The notes: generated by a model from the sequence alone, not told the origin. Shown: positions 47,913-56,716, numbered from the stretch's first letter. The stretch: DNA of 64,000 nt from Singulisphaera sp. GP187 (GCF_900129635.1 NZ_FSRB01000002.1:1516727-1580726), one strand, 5' to 3'. Made by a program: numbers and translations.

Positions 47913-48515
47913 TCAGATGATGTTGAAGGTGTCGCCATTCGCGGGGGCAAAAGGCAACGGGGGCGAAACCGTGAAGGTCTTGGTTGTCCCCGCGTAGTTG
48001 GTCGCGACCGTCTTCAAACCTTGCAACTGACCTGAGGTGAAACACACCTGGCGGCCCGTGTAGAAGCCGCTGGCCGTCGACAGGCCCGATGCGGCGGTGA
48101 ATCGTGTCGTCGTCGAGCTGGATCCACTCACCGTCCCTGCGTTGAGGAGCTCGTTGTAGGCGGACAGCATCTCATGGACCGCAGCGACCAGCGGACCGAT
48201 CCCAAGCCCGGTCCCGTCCCAGTAGTCGCTCCCTCGACCGACAACAGGATCTCCCACGGCCGGATTACCGCCGGGTTTCTCGAAGAGGGTCCAACGATAG
48301 TTTCCGGCAGGCGAGCCAAGGGGAAACGGGCAGGCGTAGTTACCGCTCCCGGCCGGCGTCTCCGGCAGTGGAATCGCATAGGACGCGAGGTCAGCGACGA
48401 CGTAAGGCGTGACAAATGCGGTTCCGTTGTAGACACGGTTCGCCGAATCTCGGATCACCGCGTAGATCGTCAAGCCGGTTTGCAGGCCGTCGATATTCAT
48501 TGAGCCGCCATCCAC
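47913..48515 (-). CDS. Phage structural protein, paralogue A
   Basis: 200 residues. The C-terminal half (TGRQVCFTSGQLQGLKTVAT, then FTVSPPLPFAPANGDTFNII) is closely related to that of the next gene upstream, indicating a tandem duplication. The N-terminal half is a beta-rich domain (YAIPLPETPAGSGNYACPFP). A GTG at 48515 has GAGGGA eight bases upstream; ATG 48500 is the alternative. Probably a virion surface or tail-side protein. Confidence 0.6.
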   Translation of the reverse strand: MDGGSMNIDGLQTGLTIYAVIRDSANRVYNGTAFVTPYVVADLASYAIPLPETPAGSGNYACPFPLGSPAGNYRWTLFEKPGGNPAVGDPVVGRGSDYWDGTGLGIGPLVAAVHEMLSAYNELLNAGTVSGSSSTTTRFTAASGLSTASGFYTGRQVCFTSGQLQGLKTVATNYAGTTKTFTVSPPLPFAPANGDTFNII

Positions 48516-48530
48516 TCGAGATTCCCTCGG

Positions 48531-49130
48531 CTAGATGATGTTGAACGTATCGCCATCTGTCGGCGGAAACGGGAATCCGGGCAGAACGGTGAAGGATCGG
48601 GTTGCCCCGACGTAGGTGGAAATCGGTTGCTTCAGCCCTTGAAGGTCGCCCGAGGTGAAGCAGACCTGCCGGCCGTTGTAGTGGTTGCTGTCGACGGCGA
48701 AGGTTGAGGAGCCGCGGAACGTGGTGGTTGTGGGTGCGGGATCCTCGACGGATCCGGAGAGCAAGAGCTGGTCGTAGCTCGCGAGGGTCGCGTTGGTGGC
48801 CGTCGTTGCCGGGCTGTTTCCGAACGTCGTCCCGTCCCAGTAGCCACTACCGCCTCCGATGCGAACATCAGTGCTCGCGGGGCTGCCACCTGCTTGGAGA
48901 TAGACCGACCACAGGTAATATCCCGCCGGCGATGTGAGCGGGAACTGGCAGACGCGCACCCCGAACCCGGCCGGCGCTTCCGGTGTGTCCGTCGCATAAG
49001 CCTGCCAGTTGGCGAGTTCAGCAGGAACGTAGGCCGATCCATCCCAGAATTCGACGTTAATATTCGAGATATGGGTATAGAGCGTGTTGCCCCCTGTCGG
49101 CCACGGCGCCTGAATCTTCGTGTCGTTCAT
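48531..49130 (-). CDS. Phage structural protein, paralogue B
   Basis: 199 residues, paralogous to the gene at 47913 along its whole length, with the best match at the end (NGRQVCFTSGDLQGLKQPIS; FPFPPTDGDTFNII). Both share YDQLLLSG/YNELLNAG and a GSGYWDGT/GSDYWDGT motif. The start overlaps the upstream stop (ATGA). Role unknown; such repeated beta proteins often decorate phage particles. Confidence 0.6.
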   Translation of the reverse strand: MNDTKIQAPWPTGGNTLYTHISNINVEFWDGSAYVPAELANWQAYATDTPEAPAGFGVRVCQFPLTSPAGYYLWSVYLQAGGSPASTDVRIGGGSGYWDGTTFGNSPATTATNATLASYDQLLLSGSVEDPAPTTTTFRGSSTFAVDSNHYNGRQVCFTSGDLQGLKQPISTYVGATRSFTVLPGFPFPPTDGDTFNII

Positions 49131-49453
49131 GATGCTTTGACGACCTCCGTAACATAGATCACATATTCACGGTTACGTTCGTCGACATTGTTGATCCAAG
49201 AAATGTCGTAGGTCCGGCTTTTGAAGGTGAACCGCTGAGTCGGCTCGATCGGACCGATGTATCGCATCTCGAGGACGTGCGTCAGGGTCGCGTGGATTTG
49301 CGCGGCGTTGAAAACCTCGCGCCCGGTCGGGGTCCGGATCGATGCCCAGTACGTCCCGACATCGGCCCATGTCGGGATCATTTGACCGTCGGTCGAGGGT
49401 GCCTCGGTCGCTGACTGGAGGGTGACGCGCTTGCGGAGTGTGCCCGGCTTCAC
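49127..49453 (-). CDS. Head closure/head-tail joining protein
   Basis: 108 residues (MKPGTLRKRVTLQSATEAP, TWADVGTYWASIRTPTGREV, HVLEMRYIGPIEPTQRFTF). This is the phage head-tail joining family (SPP1 gp16-like), a small beta barrel that seals the connector. It overlaps the upstream and downstream genes by four bases each, as usual in this module. Confidence 0.88.
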   Translation of the reverse strand: MKPGTLRKRVTLQSATEAPSTDGQMIPTWADVGTYWASIRTPTGREVFNAAQIHATLTHVLEMRYIGPIEPTQRFTFKSRTYDISWINNVDERNREYVIYVTEVVKAS

Positions 49454-50124
49454 GCGTAACTCCCATGGTCACAGGAGGCCAGCAACGCATCGACTGCGCC
49501 CGGGACCGATGCCACGAGTGTCCCCGTGACGGTCGTATCTCGATTCTCGTACCAGTGAGTGGTCATGATTTTGATCGCCGTGACAATCGGCGCGGGGATC
49601 GCGGCCGCGTTGCCGTAACCCGCAACGAACGTGACCTGCACGGAGTCGATCGTCGGCCGGGAGACTGGCCAGACCTGGGAGTAGGCCGGCTGGATCCGGG
49701 CCGGAGTGCCGATGGAGACGTTGTAGCTCGCAGGCGCGACCGTCTGGAGAACGCCCTGGAAGTCGTAGTACTGCACGCTCGTGATCGACTGGAGCGGCGG
49801 CCGGGGGATGTCGATGACCCCCGTCGAGTTTGGGACCATGCCCGGGTAGAAGCCGAGTCCCGAGGGGAGGCTCCCCATTGACGGCCAAATCTCCCGGATC
49901 GCTCGGTTGTAGTAACCGCCGGCCGAGGGGAAGCTGTCGAGATCGAGCCGCCAGGTCTGGGTGACCAGGGCCTGGCGGAGGTAGTTCTCGCAATAGACCC
50001 GCGCAGCGGTGACCAAGCTCGAGACGAGCGCATCCTCTTCGTCGATATCAATGCGGAGGTAGAGCTTCGCCTCGACGAGTGACACGGGCTCCTCAGCCGG
50101 CGGTGTGACGAGCGTGAGTCGCAT
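49450..50124 (-). CDS. gp6-like head-tail connector protein
   Basis: 224 residues. PAEEPVSLVEAKLYLRIDID, then EEDALVSSLVTAARVYCENY, and the C-terminal AIKIMTTHWYENRDTT match the HK97 gp6/SPP1 gp15-type connector family, a helical ring between portal and closure protein. A proline- and tyrosine-rich insertion occupies the middle. Confidence 0.85.
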   Translation of the reverse strand: MRLTLVTPPAEEPVSLVEAKLYLRIDIDEEDALVSSLVTAARVYCENYLRQALVTQTWRLDLDSFPSAGGYYNRAIREIWPSMGSLPSGLGFYPGMVPNSTGVIDIPRPPLQSITSVQYYDFQGVLQTVAPASYNVSIGTPARIQPAYSQVWPVSRPTIDSVQVTFVAGYGNAAAIPAPIVTAIKIMTTHWYENRDTTVTGTLVASVPGAVDALLASCDHGSYA

Positions 50125-50130
50125 GGAGGG

Positions 50131-50346
50131 TTACTTACCTTTGGCGTTGGAGGCCGTGGCTCGTTCGGAGGCGGGCGGGGCAACAGCTCGTTGGGGCACT
50201 GGCACCGCGACCATCGCGACGTATTCGGCGTGCCCGAGCTCGACGAGCTTGGCCGCGCGGAAGTCGTCATGGATCTCGACAACGCTGCCCTCCTCTTGCC
50301 AGTTGTCGCCGATGAGGGCCGCTCGTTTCATTCGGATTTGGCGCAT
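50131..50346 (-). CDS. Small phage protein between capsid and connector
   Basis: 71 residues (MRQIRMKRAALIGDNWQEEG, SVVEIHDDFRAAKLVELGHA, EYV), with an Ala/Pro tail. The first 50 residues have the look of a small beta domain seen as a short orf after capsid genes. It is seven bases from the connector gene. Role unknown. Confidence 0.55.
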   Translation of the reverse strand: MRQIRMKRAALIGDNWQEEGSVVEIHDDFRAAKLVELGHAEYVAMVAVPVPQRAVAPPASERATASNAKGK

Positions 50347-50403
50347 GGGAGTCCGTGGGTTGGAGGTAGCCGAGGATTAATCTCCACGGCCACCTGGTGG
50401 GGC

Positions 50404-51786
50404 TCAGCCTTGGTTGGTGACCATGTCCGTGACCAGCGAGAACGACTCGTTGTGACGGACCTGCACATCGACGTCCTGGAGTCCGACGATCCGGACCGAA
50501 CCGGTCGAGGATCCGGTGTACGGGTCCACCAGGATGTCGAGGCCCGACCAGTAGGCGATGATCAGGTCATTCCAGTTGCCGAAGAGGAGCGGCGAAAGGT
50601 TCGTGCCGGACCCCTTCGTCAGGTTGCGAGGAAGCTGCTGGGTGGCGTACGCGGGGTAGCCGTTGATCTCGTTGTTGTCACCCCAGATGTAGATCGGGAA
50701 CGTCGATCCGATCTTCGCCGTGGTCTTGAGCGTGCCCCGGCCATCGGCGTTGGTCACGTAGGCCATGTTGCCGAGGTCGGCATTGCCACGCGCCACGACC
50801 GTTTCCAGGGCGACCATGGCGGCGTTGGTCGGCACGTCGCCGTTGGCACCCAGCGCGATGACGTTGGTTCCCGTGATCCCCGAGTTCTGCATGATGCCGA
50901 GCGGTTGATTGCTCGAGCCAGTGCCGTTGAACCCCGCAAGGTCGATCGCTCGCGCGATGATGGCGGCGATGTCGTCCATGACGAATGCTTCGCCGTCGAT
51001 GTTTGCGAGCTCGAAGAACCGTCGGCTGATATCGGTGAAGGCGCCGTAAGTGTGCGGCGTGAAGTTGACCTGATCCAAGGTCTGGTTTGAGCCGGTCGGG
51101 GCGCCGCCTTCACCGACCCACTGGCCAGTCGCCTTGCCGTTCTGGCGTGGAATCGAGAATTTCCCTTGGAGGTTCTTGATCTCCCGGGCACCGAGAGCCA
51201 TCAAGACCATCTTGTTTCGGAGGATCTCAATGTATTCCGTGTCCAGGAACGTCGGCACGGCTCCGGCGCCTGCCGAGGTGTCCAAGGCGCGACGCTCCGA
51301 CGATCGCCGGCCGAACTGATCGCGGCCACCCGGGCGGGAGTTGCCCATCGGGTAATAGAAGTCGTTGGTCGGTCCCTTATCCCCGCGTTTGGCGATCTCC
51401 TCGGAGACCTCGAGTTCCAGGCCCGTGAGCCCCGGGGCCCCACGCTTGGCGCCACCGGCCCGCTTGGCGTCGGCCACTTCCTGGATCGCTTTGATCAGGC
51501 TGTACCGATGCTTGCCATTGCGGGTATTGGCCGGATCCTCGTGAGGGAGCGGAGCCGATCGCCGCTTCTCGGGATCGTCGTACCCGATCACTTCCATCGC
51601 GGCCTGACGCTCGATCGTGCCGATCCGCTTGCCCAGCTCCATCGCCTGGGAGTGGAGGCCATCGAACGAAGATTGCTCCTCGGGATTGAGGCCTCGATTT
51701 TCCTTCTCGGCCCGCTCGACGATCTCTTTCGCCGCGTCAAGCTTCGTGGCGCGCGTCTGACGCAGTTCGTATGCCTTTTCTTTCAT
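50404..51786 (-). CDS. HK97-family major capsid protein
   Basis: 460 residues. The first 105 are a helical scaffold-like delta domain (NRGLNPEEQSSFDGLHSQAM). The HK97 fold follows: TFLDTEYIEILRNKMVLMA, WVGEGGAPTGSNQTLDQVNF, GFNGTGSSNQPLGIMQNSG, and the C-terminal VGLQDVDVQVRHNESFSLV. The domain before it is probably removed by the protease encoded next door. The start is ATG 51786. Confidence 0.95.
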   Translation of the reverse strand: MKEKAYELRQTRATKLDAAKEIVERAEKENRGLNPEEQSSFDGLHSQAMELGKRIGTIERQAAMEVIGYDDPEKRRSAPLPHEDPANTRNGKHRYSLIKAIQEVADAKRAGGAKRGAPGLTGLELEVSEEIAKRGDKGPTNDFYYPMGNSRPGGRDQFGRRSSERRALDTSAGAGAVPTFLDTEYIEILRNKMVLMALGAREIKNLQGKFSIPRQNGKATGQWVGEGGAPTGSNQTLDQVNFTPHTYGAFTDISRRFFELANIDGEAFVMDDIAAIIARAIDLAGFNGTGSSNQPLGIMQNSGITGTNVIALGANGDVPTNAAMVALETVVARGNADLGNMAYVTNADGRGTLKTTAKIGSTFPIYIWGDNNEINGYPAYATQQLPRNLTKGSGTNLSPLLFGNWNDLIIAYWSGLDILVDPYTGSSTGSVRIVGLQDVDVQVRHNESFSLVTDMVTNQG

Positions 51787-51798
51787 CGCTTCCTCAGT

Positions 51799-52443
51799 TC
51801 AAGAGTTGGGGATCAACTGCGCCTCGGCAAGCCGTTGGCGGGCCTTGGCCAAAAGGGTCGTGATCGGTGGGGTCGGGGGAATCTCGCGCTGGCGTAGCGC
51901 GGCGTTGAAGCTGCGGCACGCGACCGACGTTTGTTCGTACGCGGGGTAAGTGACCGGGCCCACGTCGTAGAGTTTCCGGACCTTCACCACGGTCCGGATC
52001 GGGATTGCTCCGGTCATGTCCCACTGGTCGACGTCGGTCGTGAAGCTGAATGAGCAGCCCGTCATGTTGCCGAGCCGGACATTCTCGGCGGCGTCATGAC
52101 CGACGGAGGTATTGGGGAGGTCGATCTCGTAGTGGAGTCCGATCTCGTCTTGCTCCATCCGGAGCGTGCCGGCGACGTTCCGTCCGATCAGCATGTTTTC
52201 ATCGTGGTTGACCAGGCCACGGACGTCATCCGTCTTGAGGGAGTCGGTGAAACACCCGGGGGCGAGCTTCTCGCGGAACATCCCCAGGTCGAGGGAGAGT
52301 TGGCTGAAGACGGCTGCATAGCCGACCAACGTGCCGGGTGACTTCGAGCCCTCGGCCGCGGCCCGGAGCTCGACACTGCCGATCAGTGTCCGACGCTCGA
52401 GGTCCTCGCTGGCCGGCGGCGTGCGCGATTCGACGTTGTTCAT
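51799..52443 (-). CDS. HK97-type prohead protease
   Basis: 214 residues from ATG 52443. LVGYAAVFSQLSLDLGMFRE, KLAPGCFTDSLKTDDVRGLV, NHDENMLIGRNVAGTLRM and ENVRLGNMTGCSFSFTTD are the U35 protease signature, with catalytic His in NHD and Ser in CSFSF. It cleaves scaffold segments from the capsid protein encoded downstream. The open frame extends to 52656, but that part overlaps the portal gene in another frame. Confidence 0.93.
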   Translation of the reverse strand: MNNVESRTPPASEDLERRTLIGSVELRAAAEGSKSPGTLVGYAAVFSQLSLDLGMFREKLAPGCFTDSLKTDDVRGLVNHDENMLIGRNVAGTLRMEQDEIGLHYEIDLPNTSVGHDAAENVRLGNMTGCSFSFTTDVDQWDMTGAIPIRTVVKVRKLYDVGPVTYPAYEQTSVACRSFNAALRQREIPPTPPITTLLAKARQRLAEAQLIPNS

Positions 52444-52459
52444 TGTTCCTGCCTGCCGT

Positions 52460-53752
52460 TCAGCGTAAGGAGGTCGGCGCGACGAGCCTTCGGAGTCGCT
52501 TCCGTCGGCTTCCCTGTTTGATGAGCCGAGCTTTCGGAGTCGTTTCCGTCGACTTCCCCGCTTGATCGAGGGGGTTGTATTGAGACTGGACAAGGTACTT
52601 GTCACCGCCCTTCTCCGGTCCGATCGGGGGCATCCCCTCGCCGAGCCGGATCTCATCCGCGTTGATCGCGCCCAAGTTGCGGAGGGCCTGGTACATGGCC
52701 ATCCGGGCGGCCGTGTCGCCGCGGAGCAACGCGCTCATGTCGTACCGGATCACCCATTTCCGCCGATCGTCCCGGGTCAGGAGCCGGCGGTTGAGAACCC
52801 CTTCACGCATCGCCACCCAGAACGCCAGCGTCGTCGTCCAGTAATCGAGGTTGGATTGCTCGATGTTGGACATGTGCGACTGTGAGTAGTCACCGATCTT
52901 GTGAGGAGGGACGCCATAGAGTCGCGCGATCTCGAGGACCTGGAACTGGCGGGTGCCGAGGAACTGCGCGTCTTCGGGAGAGATCTGAGTCTGGGTGTAC
53001 TCCGTCCCCTCCTCGAGGATCATGAACTGGTGCGACGACTGAGTGCCCTGATGGACCTGATTGATCGACCGGCGGATGTTGTTCTGCGCCTCTTCCTTCA
53101 GTCGCTTGGGGAACTTCAGGATGCCCTTGGGAATCGCCGAGTTGCCGAAGAAAGACGCGCCGAACTGTTCAGCGGCCAGTGCCAGGCCCACGGTCTGGCG
53201 GGCGATCGTCAGGGGCGTGTAGCCGAGGATCCCGTTGAACCCGAGACCGGCGAAGTGGAGGACGTTCTCGGCGAGGAGCTCTCGTTTGTTGTCGAGGAGG
53301 TAGTAGAGTCGTCCGCTCTCAGTCTGCTTGGGAATCGTCTTCGCCGGGTGAAGGATGTGGAGCGCTTCGGCGCGACCACGGGTGTCACGAACGACCTCCG
53401 CATATCCGTTTCCCTGGCCGAGCGTGTGGCCCTGGGTGTCGAGGGTGAACTTCAGGGACGACGTATTGTCGTCGGTCTCGACTCCAAGCAGCTCGTCATA
53501 GTAGTTGGTCGGGTCGAGCCGGACCCCGCCGTCGGGCAATTTCTGATACAGCCCAAGCGGCAACGTGGCCATATCTTTGGAAATGAGATTGATCGACGCA
53601 TAGACCGCCGTCAAAGCCATCGCGGTCTGAGGCGTCACGTACGTTCCGGATAGGACCGGCGCGCCGGGGACGGACCCCGTACCCAGCCCCATGGAACGAC
53701 GCTCCATCCAGGAATAAACCCGGTCGAGGGTCCGGGCGAGGATCGAGGGCAT
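52460..53752 (-). CDS. HK97-family portal protein
   Basis: 430 residues from ATG 53752. TAMALTAVYASINLISKDMA, LPLGLYQKLPDGGVRLD, NGYAEVVRDTRGRAEALHIL, DRRKWVIRYDMSALLRGDTA and AINADEIRLGEGMPPI are typical of phage portals, the dodecameric channel for DNA packaging. The basic tail GSRRKRLRRL is encoded in a 44-base duplication (52485-52565). Confidence 0.95.
   Translation of the reverse strand: MPSILARTLDRVYSWMERRSMGLGTGSVPGAPVLSGTYVTPQTAMALTAVYASINLISKDMATLPLGLYQKLPDGGVRLDPTNYYDELLGVETDDNTSSLKFTLDTQGHTLGQGNGYAEVVRDTRGRAEALHILHPAKTIPKQTESGRLYYLLDNKRELLAENVLHFAGLGFNGILGYTPLTIARQTVGLALAAEQFGASFFGNSAIPKGILKFPKRLKEEAQNNIRRSINQVHQGTQSSHQFMILEEGTEYTQTQISPEDAQFLGTRQFQVLEIARLYGVPPHKIGDYSQSHMSNIEQSNLDYWTTTLAFWVAMREGVLNRRLLTRDDRRKWVIRYDMSALLRGDTAARMAMYQALRNLGAINADEIRLGEGMPPIGPEKGGDKYLVQSQYNPLDQAGKSTETTPKARLIKQGSRRKRLRRLVAPTSLR
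52485..52565. repeat. Tandem 44-base duplication at the portal 3' end
   Basis: TTCGGAGTCG followed by TTCCGTCG occurs at 52489 and again at 52533 with a few changes; about 38 of the 44 bases recur. Because 44 is not a multiple of three, the second copy is read in another frame, which determines the final residues of the portal. Confidence 0.6.
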
Positions 53753-53756
53753 CGAA

Positions 53757-54287
53757 TTAGGCGCCGCCCGCGCAAATGGCAAACGAACCGGTTGCCGCCG
53801 GAGTGATCAGGATCGTCTTGTGGGTCGAGTCGACGGTCTTTCCGGCAACACTCTCGAGGACGTGCGTCGAGCCGGCCGGGATCGTCAGGGTCGGTGAACT
53901 GCCACCCAGGAAGACATCGAAGGGATTCGAGCCGCCCGGGGCCACCGTCAGAGATGCCGTCCCGGTGTTTCGCAGGACGAGCTTATTGACCGTCGCGAAG
54001 GTCGTGTCACCAGCGCTCGACGCAGTCGCCGAGGTCAGGTCGGTGAGGTCGATCGTGACCGCCGTCGTGCCGGTGAGGGCGACGGTGGCGGCGCCGTTTT
54101 TCGCGTAGTTCGAAGCGGAGAGGTCGGTGAGGACATAGTCGAGCCGGCTCCCACCGCCGCCCGATTCAATGACGGCGGCCGCCTCGGGAGCGTAGACACC
54201 GATCGCGCCCGCGGCCTTCATCGCCGCGCCGACCAGCGCGGCCACGGCGAGCTTGACAAAGTTACTCTTGGTTGTCGGCATGCTCAT
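53757..54287 (-). CDS. Phage structural protein, unknown
   Basis: 176 residues. A hydrophobic N-terminal stretch (FVKLAVAALVGAAMKAAGAI) is followed by a Gly-rich linker and a Thr/Ala-rich beta domain (VNKLVLRNTGTASLTVAPGG, TLTIPAGSTHVLES). The latter resembles small head-fibre or decoration domains. It lies between terminase and portal. The start is ATG 54287 or 54281. Confidence 0.55.
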   Translation of the reverse strand: MSMPTTKSNFVKLAVAALVGAAMKAAGAIGVYAPEAAAVIESGGGGSRLDYVLTDLSASNYAKNGAATVALTGTTAVTIDLTDLTSATASSAGDTTFATVNKLVLRNTGTASLTVAPGGSNPFDVFLGGSSPTLTIPAGSTHVLESVAGKTVDSTHKTILITPAATGSFAICAGGA

Positions 54288-54296
54288 TCCTAAAGG

Positions 54297-54956
54297 TCAG
54301 AGAAAAAGGATCCCGCGTTCGTCGTAGATCGAGTCATCACCCTCACCACCGTCCTTGAGCCATCCGACGATCGCGTTGATCGTCGCGGCCAGGCCGTCGA
54401 TTCGTTTCGTGGACGAGGACTTGACGAGGTGCATGAGGCCGGTCGAGGTGGTCTTTACCGTCGCGTTCGCGATGTTCCAATCGAGCACTGCATGGTTCTC
54501 ATGCCGAAGCGTGCGATCGAGCATCATCGACTCAAACCGCACCATGGCTTCGTTCAGTGAGACGGGTCCCTGGGGGATCCCGTCGACCTTCATGTCATGG
54601 TTGTTGAAGAGCCTGGTTAGCAGGTGGGTGGCATACGCACGGTCGGCAGTGAGTACGCGAAAGGGTGTCGATTCGTGCAATTCAAGGATGTCGGTTTCGA
54701 CCTGATTGAAGTCGGTCGCTTCGCCTTCGGTGAAGACCAAATAGCCTTGCTGCTCCCAAAGCGGATACCGTTCCTTGTTCAGTTTCTCATGCTTCCATCG
54801 ACCTTCTTTCGGCACCCAGAATTTCGGCAGGAGGTCGAGGCCTCCCAGCTCATTCGGAAAGACCCGAGCGAGCGCCGCCATGTCGCCGGTTACTCCAAGG
54901 TCGAGCCCCGCGTAGCACGACCGTCCGGTCAACCGGCGAGATCCAGAACCCCGCAT
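54297..54956 (-). CDS. Terminase large subunit, nuclease half (separated by frameshift)
   Basis: Homology-like sequence starts at GRSCYAGLDLGVTGDMAALA and continues through EQQGYLVFTEGEATDFNQVE, FRVLTADRAYATHLL and NHAVLDWNIANATVKT, the RNase H-like nuclease of large terminases with its acidic residues (GLDLG, TADRA). It is in the -1 frame relative to the ATPase half. Deleting eight bases (54925-54932 or the equivalent 54929-54936) would join DLAG to RSCYAG in frame. Whether ATG 54956 starts a separate nuclease protein is unknown. Confidence 0.8.
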   Translation of the reverse strand: MRGSGSRRLTGRSCYAGLDLGVTGDMAALARVFPNELGGLDLLPKFWVPKEGRWKHEKLNKERYPLWEQQGYLVFTEGEATDFNQVETDILELHESTPFRVLTADRAYATHLLTRLFNNHDMKVDGIPQGPVSLNEAMVRFESMMLDRTLRHENHAVLDWNIANATVKTTSTGLMHLVKSSSTKRIDGLAATINAIVGWLKDGGEGDDSIYDERGILFL

Positions 54957-55873
54957 TCTTTCCACCTGTCGGTTTGCAACCACCGACTCGCCTGTTCGGT
55001 CCACAGGTTGAGGTAGAGTTGCTTGAAACGATTCTCGAGCCGTGGTCGCAAGATCGCGTCGCGGCATTCACTCCGGATGAACTCGAGGTCGCAGAAATCG
55101 CCGAGAGCCGGCATCGCTTTGAACCACGTCGACTCGGCCCGCCAGTCGTCTTCCTTATCCGCCGCGTAGATCACGGGGAGATAGGTCGGGTCGGTTACCG
55201 TGCCATTCTTGACCTGGAGTGCGTAGCTCCATTCGTCGTAGCAGACGCTGGCCAGGTCGTGGCCGGCCGTCGTGATGTACCAGGTGAGTGGATCCTTCCT
55301 CGCGCCGAACCCGGTCGTGAGGACATTCACGAGCTCTTCGTCGACCACGTGGAGCTCGTCGATCAGGACGACCGAGGGTCCGAGACCGTGCTTCGACTTT
55401 GGGACGCTTGAGAGAACCTCGAGTTCGGAGTTCCCCTTGTGGAACACGATCCGCTTGTTGCTCTGCCCCTCGTAGATCGTCACCAGCGAGTCGAGCACCG
55501 GGTCTGCCCGGATCATGCTCACCATCGCCTTGAAGATCAGGCTGGCTTGCTTGACGTCGCCTGACGCGATGTAGATGAGTTGGTTCGCGCGGCCCTGGCC
55601 CATCAACGCATAGAGCCCGCCGCCAGCAACCACCTCCGTCTTACCCTGCTTTCGGGGGAGTGCCCAAAAGCTCTTGCGATATTGCCGGAGGCCTGTGACC
55701 GGATCGATCGTCCCGAAGAGCCTCTTGATCGGCTCGGCCTGCCAGGGCCGCAGGTTGAACGGCTCCCCCGCGTAATCTCCGGTGTGGGTCAGGTTGTTGA
55801 GGAAGCGAAGCGCCCGGTCGCCCGGATTGAGTGGTAGCGGTCTCAGCCTGTCACTGACAGAAGATCTCCCCAC
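54929..55873 (-). CDS. Terminase large subunit, ATPase half (truncated by frameshift)
   Basis: 314 residues. LRPWQAEPIKRLFGTIDPV is the adenine-side motif, FWALPRKQGKTEVVAGGGL the Walker A-like loop, and GPSVVLIDELHVVDEEL the Walker B region. TWYITTAGHDLASVCYDEW is the coupling motif. It powers DNA packaging in the TerL family. The frame stops at 54929, just after WKECGVLDLAG, where an intact protein would continue into the nuclease. It overlaps the small terminase gene by 31 bases. Confidence 0.9.
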   Translation of the reverse strand: MGRSSVSDRLRPLPLNPGDRALRFLNNLTHTGDYAGEPFNLRPWQAEPIKRLFGTIDPVTGLRQYRKSFWALPRKQGKTEVVAGGGLYALMGQGRANQLIYIASGDVKQASLIFKAMVSMIRADPVLDSLVTIYEGQSNKRIVFHKGNSELEVLSSVPKSKHGLGPSVVLIDELHVVDEELVNVLTTGFGARKDPLTWYITTAGHDLASVCYDEWSYALQVKNGTVTDPTYLPVIYAADKEDDWRAESTWFKAMPALGDFCDLEFIRSECRDAILRPRLENRFKQLYLNLWTEQASRWLQTDRWKECGVLDLAG

Positions 55874-56298
55874 CGGCCATCCCCTTCGGGCTTCCCATTC
55901 GATCCGCCGCGCGACTTCGCCGACAACCCGGGCGTCAACCCAAGGTCTTTCAGAAGTCCGCGGAGTCGCATTGTCTGGGCGCTGATAATCCCCAGCAGCG
56001 GATGCGGCATCGGCGTGCCGTTGGCCGCAAAGAGCGTCAGCTTGCTCGCAGGCTGAGCGGCGTCCTTGTCGGGGGCACCGACCTGGCTGAGCTCGTCGTG
56101 AGCCCGCTCGAGCAGGCAGACCGTCCGGGCCGTCGCCTCGATCAACCGCACGTCGGCTTTCACCAGAGTCCCCGCTTCACGGCAGGCGCCAACCAGTCGT
56201 TGGAACTCGCGGACCTCGGCGGCGTTCAGAGTCGCGGGGGCCTCGATTTCGTCGGGAACGACTGGCGACGGTGCGGCCTTCCGACCTCGCTTCGCCAT
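55843..56298 (-). CDS. Terminase small subunit (P27-like)
   Basis: 151 residues from ATG 56298 (MAKRGRKAAPSPVVPDEIEA). AAEVREFQRLVGACREAG, DVRLIEATARTVCLLERAHD and PHPLLGIISAQTMRLRGLLK fit P27-type small terminases, which recognise phage DNA ends. The basic, Gly-rich C-terminus overlaps the start of the large subunit. Confidence 0.85.
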   Translation of the reverse strand: MAKRGRKAAPSPVVPDEIEAPATLNAAEVREFQRLVGACREAGTLVKADVRLIEATARTVCLLERAHDELSQVGAPDKDAAQPASKLTLFAANGTPMPHPLLGIISAQTMRLRGLLKDLGLTPGLSAKSRGGSNGKPEGDGRWGDLLSVTG

Positions 56299-56394
56299 GG
56301 TCGCAATACCCCCAAAAAAGTGGTGCAAAAACGTAAAAGGGGCCAGTGCGTTGGAGGATCGGACGGTCCCAGCAAATGACCCTCCCCCCTGGGG

Positions 56395-56715
56395 TTACTT
56401 ATTGGTCCTGAGTGAGTCCCAGAAATTCACGCGGCGCTCGATCTCGTCGGCTTCCTCTTTGGTCATACTGTCTGGGTTGACGCTCGGCCTGTGAGTTCCG
56501 AACCGATCATCGATCGTGGTCACATCAAGCGTGCTCACTTCGATGTCTGTCTCAATGTCACCGACCTTGGCTTCGATCAGAGTCATCGTCACCGTGGCTG
56601 CGTGGTGGGGTGAGCTTCGCTCGAACCGAAGGGCGACCACTCCACCGATAGACTCGCCGGTGTCGGCGTTGACGACCGATGTCCGGTCATCCTTATGGGT
56701 GAGCTTGAGTCGCAT
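56395..56715 (-). CDS. Hypothetical phage protein
   Basis: 106 residues from ATG 56715, one base after the HNH gene stop. MRLKLTHKDDRTSVVNADTG, then ALRFERSSPHHAATVTMTLI and an acidic C-terminus (MTKEEADEIERRVNFWDSL). It is beta-rich at the start. No family is recognised. Confidence 0.55.
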   Translation of the reverse strand: MRLKLTHKDDRTSVVNADTGESIGGVVALRFERSSPHHAATVTMTLIEAKVGDIETDIEVSTLDVTTIDDRFGTHRPSVNPDSMTKEEADEIERRVNFWDSLRTNK

Positions 56716-56716
56716 G

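Noticed and set aside
50191-51090. 299-residue plus-strand frame opposite the capsid gene
   Set aside because: Antisense shadow of the major capsid and neighbouring small gene.
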